Of a stretch of 64,000 bases of DNA, positions 37,401 through 46,400 are shown in pieces. A program made the position numbers and the translations under genes. Where the stretch lies: positions 101,870-165,869 of the forward strand of contig VTPC01091291.1 of assembly GCA_011009095.1 (NCBI GenBank). Reading direction: 5' to 3'. The notes below the pieces were generated by a model. The model did no database searches. It saw nothing but the letters and a program-made list of their open reading frames with translations, and was not told where the DNA came from. The stretch is from Ignelater luminosus (lineage: Eukaryota > Arthropoda > Insecta > Coleoptera > Elateridae). Numbering within the stretch: position 1 is the first letter of the stretch; each line of letters opens with the position of its first letter.

Positions 37401-40400
37401 GTATCGGACAGAAAAGCAGTGCTGGGTTCTTAATAAGCTAAGATTTGGTCAGTTGGTACATTAGAGTACAAAACCAAATCAATGGTTAATAGTGGTTTTT
37501 TGAGAAAAATTGGAAATAATATGGGCATCTCTCTAGGAATTGAATAAATTACTTAATGTTTCATGTTTGTGGAATGAAGTTGGATAATTGTGATAAAACT
37601 TGTCGATTGAAGGTTGGAGATTATTACTAGATAGGATCAGGAGCCTCTTTAGTTGATTTTGAAATTATGGGATTAATTTGCAAATTAATCATACTGGCAA
37701 CTCCAAAGTGTTTTGAAGTAATTAAATATAGTTAGCTTCTTCTTTCGTCATTAAACTACTTGGCCTGTGGATTACTAAGTTGTTTCATAGTTGCTCTTGG
37801 AATTGTTGAACCTTTCGACAGAATGTATGTTGAACTGTTATCAGTTTGGTAAATTGAATACTTTCTGTCATTCTGTCATTAAACTGTGGCTACTCTGGTT
37901 TGGTTGCAGCAAACCTGAATCCTTGAAATGGGTTCGTCTTTTTTCTAGAGAGGTAAGTAGTATTTGAGGTGTTAATTGGGCTATTGCCGCACTCTGTTGC
38001 GATATTTTGTCGCGACGTTTCGAAAGCTGACTCTGCTTTCGTGCTCAGGTTTGGTTTATTATTTTGCATTTTCAATTTCCTTTTTTTTTATAAGTCTTCG
38101 ACCTCACCGGGGTTCGAACCAGGGACAATAATCGCTAATTTGACTACTACGCTGGGTGCTTGAAGCACTGAGCTACCGGGACGGTCTACTTATATAGTTT
38201 TATAAGTTCTATATAAGTTGCATTTCCATAGCTGGATGCGCAGTAGGGATTTGCGTCATTCGTTGGTGGCTACGTCGTAGTTCTTCCCGCAATATTGGTA
38301 TGCATTTGGGTTTTATTTCTAAGCTAGCCTGCTTTATCGGTTCTTCGGCTAGCGCTATCTATGTGGCCTATTTTAGTTTTCTACGAGTTTTGTTCTCCTC
38401 TTTGGCCACTATTTGTGCCTTATCCCATTGGATGCGGTGGTCTTCACACCATACGTGTTCCGCGATTCTAGATTTATTGGTTTTTCCGTTCTTGATGTTA
38501 TTTTTGTGTTCTTTAAGTCTCACCCTTAGGGGTCTGCCCGTTTCTTCTATATATATATGCCCTGCTACACTCGCATGGGACGCTTCTGTTTTGAACGCAG
38601 GTGAGGTCGAAGATTTACCAAAAAAAGTATATTGAAAGTGCAAAATAATAAATCAAGCGGCTCTTCTCAGGGCGAACCTTGCGACAAAATATTGCAACAG
38701 AGTGTGGCAATAGCCCAATTAACACCTCAAATGAGAATCCACACTCATCAACTTTTAGGCAACACTATTGTATGTTAGTCTCCTTCAACTGGACTGGTTT
38801 TCAGATTGAATCGTCGAGGTGATATCGTTTGTGTTCTTTATGCGGACTTTATATGTTGAATCCTAGAATAAATTCATTCCTCCTCGAAGTGGCTGACTGT
38901 GTCCTTCAGGAGGACTAGTATTTAGAATTCGACCCCTCAGCTCGAGATGGTATTGTTATATCCTTTAGACGAACTAGTAATCGAATTGAATCTTAGAAGC
39001 GGATTATACTCCTCATATCGAAGTAGTAAGAGTGAGCACTTCTTGAATTTTATTATTTATTGAATTTATCTTGCTGCAGTCTTCGGTTCGTGGAAGTTTT
39101 TCTCTACTTCAACGTAGTAGTTCCTTTGAGTCCTTGAAAAGGTCTAGTTGGATAGCAAGGTAGAGCGGCTTGAATCCTCAGTCTCGCTAATGTTTGAATG
39201 TCTGATACTCTGCAGCGCATGAGGTTGCTGCATTGCGTTGATCCTACAAGCGAGCATTGAGTTGGCGGGATTGAAGGTTAGGCTACACTTATGCTCTATT
39301 TTTTTTGCATTGCTAGACCTGTTGCATTGATGTGGAGAAGACAATGCGTTAATATCTTCCTCTTTTTTGAATTGAAGGAGAATTCTTTCTTGATGGACCA
39401 TAATGATTAAGAGAAACTGTTTTCCCACGACGTACAGTGACGAAATGGTGCTGGATCCATAATGTGGTCCTGCTGGTAGCTTGATGGAAAATGCCTTCAT
39501 GCATCGGTAGTCCATAGAGTTAGGGCGGTTTGGTTTAGTTTCAAAGTACTATGCTGTTGGTCCTTGAAAGACGAACTAGTCTCTTAAGGAAATGGTTCGA
39601 AGAATCATAAAGAATATCCGGACAGACCGAAAGATGCCGTAATAGTGTGCTAGACAGTCTCAACTTTTGACGGAAGCCTTTTACTACCGCAGAGGGTTAT
39701 GTCGAGTGAAATCCATTGCTGATTAATACTGCGATGTTGCGCCAGCCAGGAGACACCTATGGAATCTGCATAATTCTTACTTGTGAGCAGCTCTTGAAAT
39801 GACGCAGATCTCTCTCTTGTGTTGATTGTCTTGCAGGTATAACACTAAACTTGAGTCAACCAATCAAGTGCTGTATCCGATGTAAACAGAACAGTAGGCT
39901 ATTTTGGCCACATGTTTTGAATAATGATACGAAGAAATCAATGGCCATGAAAAAGACATTCGTAAAGGCTTATCTTATATTGAAGGAGTCGCGATTTACA
40001 TATATCAATTGATTACTGCGAAATTACACCTGCCAGTTTCTATGATTAGAGTTTATTTCAAACATGTGTAGTTTTCCCTGGACTATTCTTTTTGGATTAC
40101 TTGACAGTATACTTATTGGAGGACTGACTTATCAATACTTATCAGTTTGCAACATTCTGAGAGAATAACTTGATCTTGAAGTTTGAAAATGTAATACTAC
40201 AGTTTGACTTCCTTTGGAATCATATTAGTACCATTTTTATTTTTCAGTATGACAAAATCCTTGTATTACAGAACTTTTTCTTTCTTATGTGTCTTAAGGG
40301 GTTTCTTATAAAATGTTTTGTTTTTCTTCTCATTTTATTGCTATACCGCATTATTCTTCTAACTCTAACTTTAGTGCTGAAACATGCATGTAACCGTATG

Positions 40401-43400
40401 AGAATATTAAAAGCACGCAAAATGGAAAATAATGACCGTAAAATTAACACCATTAAATTTAATAAGAATACATTGGGGTGTCAAAAACGATACATAAAAT
40501 TCCCTTCCATATTTTACCTTCATTTATATTATATTCCAACAAATCGTTTCAAATAATGTAAATGCAGAATACCAAAAAGAATAAATAAAAGAAATGTAGG
40601 AAACACTACTAATATGTGTCAACTACGATCTTGTTTCATTAATTTCTACTGGGAAAATCCAGTAAATTATTGGAGTTGTCGCAGTCGTAAAGAAGATTAT
40701 CAAACGAATTTATTGTTCCGAGTGCGAAAAATGGCACAATAATAAAAACTAGAGGATATTCTAAGGTCAGTCCTTCATTGTTTTTTACTGGAGGTGGGAA
40801 ATTCTGTTGGGATTTTGTACCACATACAATCATTACTTTATTACACCAAGAATTTCTTTTTGTCGAAGTATAGATTGCAACTTTCAAGAAAAACACTTTC
40901 TATGAGAAAGCTAAATAAAGAATGAAGTCGTAAATTAGTAAATAAAATTTAAAAATAGAAATTCACTGTTATTTTCCAAAGACAAACATTCTTAAAAATT
41001 ATTCTTTACTTTTTGTACTCACTAAAAATGATAAAATGTTTTTGCTGATGGCAACTTTCTCATTTTTTGTTTAGTACATGAAAGTAGTAAAACAAGTTTA
41101 TGTGTGCATTAAGTACTTGTAAAGCTGTTACTTACCATATTGTATACGTTTTCCCAGTAATCTAACGTAATGAGCTGAAAAGTAGTGAGCATCGACCATA
41201 AAAAATTGTCGAAACTCGTATAACCATGGTTGGGGTTTTCACCCACACATAAACAAGTGTGGGTAATGGGGCAGTGGCGCGCTCCAGTCACGTTTCCGCA
41301 CAACAACGGGTCGCCGGTCTCATTTTTCACCATCCAATTTTCTGGATTATTGGTCCAGCTAGAATATATTGATTTAATTAGACCGCTTATTACGTCTAAT
41401 AATAGTTTTTGCGTGCATTACCGGTTTTAGGTAAAATAATTATACGATTTTATAGTCTATCGATTTCGATAATGAACCTAAAATTGAAGATTTCTGCATG
41501 TTCTAGTTTTTTTTCTGTTTTTCCTTCACCAAGTAGGGTTTAATCTTAAACGCTTTTGTAAAAGATGTTCAAGAATTAAATGAGTGCATTATACAAATCC
41601 AAAGCTTAGTCTTTCTCTGGCTTATTTTTTTTTGTTGCATAAAATGGAAAAAGCAGTGTTGAAGAAAGTTAGAATGTTACACATATTTTAATTCTTTTTA
41701 ATTTTTATTGCAAATTAATCTTATCAACCAAAAGGTCAAATTGTCAAAATAAAAAGAATAGAATTATGGTATCTAACAAAAAGTAATCTTAATGTACAGT
41801 CAAACCAATTCTCATTAGATATAAAATGACAATTCCTGTCTGTCCTTACGAAGGGAGAAATAGAAACCGACAACAGTCGCTAATACAGATACAAGTACAT
41901 CAGAAAATTACAAAATGCAATTTTGCCTATCTTTTATAAAAGAGGAGCAATAATATAGAACACTATTCTGCAACGAGGTAAGGTGAATAAACCCAGCTTG
42001 GTATTCTACCAAAATTAACTTTGAAAGTTACATTTTTATAGAGTAGAGAACCTTGCTAAGCTTAGAGAAAGTCATATTCTGGAGATCTGTTTCTCGTTTT
42101 ACTTTATCATTCCAGACAAAAAGTTTTTTTTTGTAGTGCGACTTACAAAAAAGATGTTTTCTGATAGATTTCGTCTAAACTTATGCATTCTAAAAGCAAG
42201 ACAGACATACATACATCTGTTGTGATGTCAAAATTGAAAGATTAAAAATTTATTATTAATAAAATTAGTATCCTTTAGTAGAGACAGTGAGACTGAAAAG
42301 CATTCCGAATAATGGGGTAGTTGAACATTGTGCATAATAAAAAACTTTTTAGATCAGCCAAAAGGCAAATATTGTATTCGGGGACACGTAGAGCTTGTAA
42401 TGGGTGTAGCATCAAGGACCATTTTCTAAATAATCAATTTCAATCAGCTAGCTGAAGATTGTTGTCATTTTCGTACCTGAATCTGCAGTACCTGGATTAA
42501 AGACAAAGTCAAATCTTCATTTGGCGAAATATCCTATTGCTGAGAGGATCAATACAGTGACTGGGCTGAGGTGGCATATGTATAATCTGGGAATGGCTCA
42601 CCAACCAGTCAGGGGGAATTTCGATTTTATTGCTTTTAATCAGAATTCTCTAGGCACCTGTCTTATGCGGGTAGACTTCCATTCTGTAGTTTACTTATGT
42701 GCCTATTATGTTAGTCATTATATCCAACAGGTTGATGTATGAATGGGAAACAAACTGCCGTCGGCTGCCTAGAGATAGTAAAAGGTTATAACGCCTGTTT
42801 CTGAAATAATTTTGCTCCTTATCTTCTGCAAATGCAAAGGCGACAGTTTTAGAGCTCATTTTACGTATTTCAGAATAGACAGAAGTGTTCCGATATATGT
42901 GCACACTGCCAGCAAACAACTTGCACCAATACTCCAAACATTGACATCGATCTTGACGACGACTTTTAAGCAAATTTGTCTTTATTTCACATTATGTTTA
43001 TTAAGCACATATAATCCTTCTTGTACCTTTTGTCATTATTTGAAATATTTCTTCTTCAAATCAGACCACTCATTCGCCTACCACAGCAGTTTCAACAAGA
43101 AGGGATGCGTTTTCAAGGAATGTATACCGCCGTCGCTCCGAAAATCCATGACGCACATAGTTGTAAATCCAAGTATTCTAGTATGTCATTGCCCTGACCA
43201 AATACCAGAAAATCAACTTTATATAAATTGCCTCCCGCTTCTCTAATCTTCCTGGCCTATAATATCTTTACACACTAGTTAATGGTAGATGTTCTATGAA
43301 GTTCCAAAATTGAAAAGCTAGAATTTCTGAAAATCAAATTTTGATGCCTCAAATTACTGTTTAGAACAATCTACACCTACAACACTCCTTACACGTACAA

Positions 43401-46400
43401 TCTAGAATTTAATGACCCTCGTTTTAGCCTTTTCTAAAGTTGAAATTTCTAGGATTGACCTAAAACTATTCAACTGAAGTAGGATTTTTGGGAGAATTCG
43501 AAAGTTCAATATAGATCACTCGGCTGAAAAAGTTCAAGTCAAGTCAAATCGAACACAGGACTCCATAGCGTTTGAAATAAAAAGAAAGGAGCTGGAGTGT
43601 TTGAAAACGTAACATGTTTTGTGTTTGTAGGTCAATTTGAAAATCTTGAATCCACGAATTCAAAGAGTCTGTAGTGTAGTGTAGTGTAGACTGAGGTGAT
43701 TTTTATTGATCACGTGATGACTTGAAAATAACATAAAATGTCAACTTTGTAATACAATTTACTGGTGTTAATAAAAGTTCTTTTTTACAATTTAATTCAT
43801 GTGTTAATTCTCCGATACATGAAAATGGCGACGAGAAAATCGAGAATTGTTGCAATGCAAGCTTTTGATCCTTCTAGCATCAAATGGGAAGTATGGCAAA
43901 TAAAATTCGAAGCGGTACTAAAAATAGCCGAAATTGACGACGATGAAAGTAAAGTTGCAGTGTTGATAAGCAATTTATCTGGTTCAGTGTTGGAATCACT
44001 TGTGAACATGTGCAAACCAAAAATGCCTACTGATTTTACGGTCAAGGAATTGCTCAGTAAACTGACAGAAAATTTCAAATAGGTTAGTTTTACTGTTGCT
44101 GAAAGATGCAAAATTTTTAAAATCTGTCAAACTAATGAAACTTTGACTGAATTTGCTTTAAAATTAAAACAGCAAGCTGATAAATGCGAATTTCCAAATA
44201 CTTTCTATGAAGAAGGCCTAATTACTGCATTTGTCATGAATATTGACAGTACGGATATACGTACACATTTATTTCAGAAAACTTTCGAAACATTTAATGA
44301 ATGTGTAGAATGTGCAAAAACGTTATGTGCTGTTCTGGAAGCGGCAAGCAAAAAGAATTCTGATCAAGACATTCTAAAGCAAGGAGCCAATTCTGAGGTA
44401 AACAGTATCAGTAAGAAATACAAAAAGAAAGTGCATAATACTGCAAAGAAGCAAATACAAAATAAGACTAATTTCAACACTGCACCTAAAGAAAATACAA
44501 AAACTTTTAAGTGTAGAAACTGTGCTTTAATCCACGGAATAAACCAGTGCCCTGCTTATGGAGTGGAATGTAGGTTTTGCAGAAAATTAAACCATTATGC
44601 AAAATGTTGCAGAAGTAAGAACTATAATCCAGTAAAAACAAATTACATTGAAGATATCTTCCAAATTAACTCTCACAAGTAATCACCTATTAAGTTGAGA
44701 AGTTATTCGGGCCATGAAATTCCTACATTGGGAGAAGCCGAGGTTACTGTCTCGTACAATACTATTACAGTAACCCTGCCAATAATTGTTGCAAATATTC
44801 GGCAATCCAGAAATCTCATGGGGAGAAATTGGTTAAAACCTCTCAAGAGTGAAGTTCAAGATAAATACCGAATAGCATTAAGAAATTTAATAAATAAGTA
44901 CAAACATTTATTTGCTGAAGGGATTGGTTGTTTTAAAGGAGCGAAGGTACATCTAAAATTAAAAGAAAATGCTAAACTTAAATTTTGTCGTCCCAGGCCC
45001 ATACCTTTTGCAGCAAGGGAAGCGGTCAAAGCCGAACTGAACAGATTAGAGCAGCAAGGAATTATAGAACGTATAGATTGTGCAGATCATGCGGCTCCAA
45101 TTGTCATAGGTAGACGTCCAAATAATAAAATACGCATTTGTGCTGATTTCTCCACCGGTTTGAATGACAATTTACAACGTTGTCAATACAACTTGCCTAT
45201 AATAGATGAAATATTGGCAGAATTAAATGGAGGCAAAGTTTTCTCTGTTTTAGACGTATCCGATGCGTTTAATTCTATTCCTCTGGATGAAGAAACTAGC
45301 CAGTTACTAGTAATTAATACGCCATTTGGACTTTATAGATATAAAAGACTGGCATTTGGTGTTAATAATGCTGCCATGATTTATCAAGAGAAAATGGAAA
45401 ATGCATGTAGAGGAATTCAAGGAGTAGCAAATTATTTAGATGACATAATAGTAATTTCAGATTCAATTGAAGAACACCTAAGAAGATTAGAAATTGTGTT
45501 TGAAAAGTTGCAAAATGCAGGTCTGAAACTTTTAAAAGCATTCGTTATTCCCTTGTATGAAGTTCGTTTAGGTTGAAAAATGCTGATCTAGTTCATTGAG
45601 CAATCCATGACTAGAAATGTTATTTAGCCATGTTTTAGTATCAAAGGAAACCGCACCGGCATATTATGTATTGCAGAGATCAAAACTGTCATGTAACCAT
45701 AGAAAAGATGCTCAAAATTGCAACGGACTCATTTTGTTATTTATCTACTGCCATTCTAATACCTTATGTGCTCTCTTCTCTTTCATCAATTTAGGATTGT
45801 TGAAGATAAATAAGGCTTAATTAGAAAACGGTCGTAATTAGTAGGAATACAAATAGTTAGCATAGATATTGAGGTAGAGATTAGTAGACAAAATACGAAC
45901 AAGTACTACGGGAGTTATTAATGTTGGTAATTTAATCAAAATGATCTAGAAAATACTTATTAATGCAAGGGTACTTTTCAGTATTCACCCTACCATAGAA
46001 TATACCGTTACATTTCGGTGGATAAACATGAAAAGAAGATCAGTATCTAATTATGAAACGTTCTAGTGCATTGCAAAACAGAAAATGTTAACAGAAAAAT
46101 TCCGGAAAAACGCAAGAAGCATAAAACAAAGTCTAATAGCGAATTCGATAAAGAAAAAATGTTGCTATCACTTGTAGCAAAACAATGTGAAAAACGTAAA
46201 CGCATGTAGAAACACAGTTTGTTAGATTTTGAAAACCACGAAGATGGAGGTTAGTAAATTAGTTAAAACTCAATTTACAAATCGTGGACCATCTTGTACC
46301 GAATTAGATTCCAACTGAAAACCCCGCTAAGTATCGTGGCTCATCGGTTAATTAATTATGTAATTAATTATCTAAACATCTACCAGTTTGGTGAAATATC

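Larger units (their letters stand above)
37962..38732. mobile_element. Penelope-like relic bounded by about 100-bp inverted repeats
   Basis: Left arm 37962-38075 and right arm 38633-38732 are inverted copies; they share ATTTGAGGTGTTAATTGGGC and TATTTTGTCGC. Between them are a tRNA-like module and a GIY-YIG endonuclease relic. Penelope-like elements carry such an endonuclease and often have terminal repeats in mixed orientation. The reverse transcriptase is absent. Confidence 0.7.
35778..41135. other. intron, 5.4 kb, between domain I pore and S6
   Basis: Contains a Penelope-like relic with inverted ends (37962-38732) and diverged direct repeats around it (37241-37415, 39613-39745). 35778-37200 and 39800-41135 show nothing recognisable. 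36900-39900 is somewhat less AT-rich than the other introns. Confidence 0.6.

Noticed and set aside
38095..38188. A functional tRNA gene
   Set aside because: A/B-box spacing and arm pairing are poor and it sits inside a retroelement relic; a SINE-type module is more likely.
42812..43246. 144-codon + strand open frame
   Set aside because: No similarity recognised, low-complexity hydrophobic/Ser-Thr composition, located in an intron; most likely chance.
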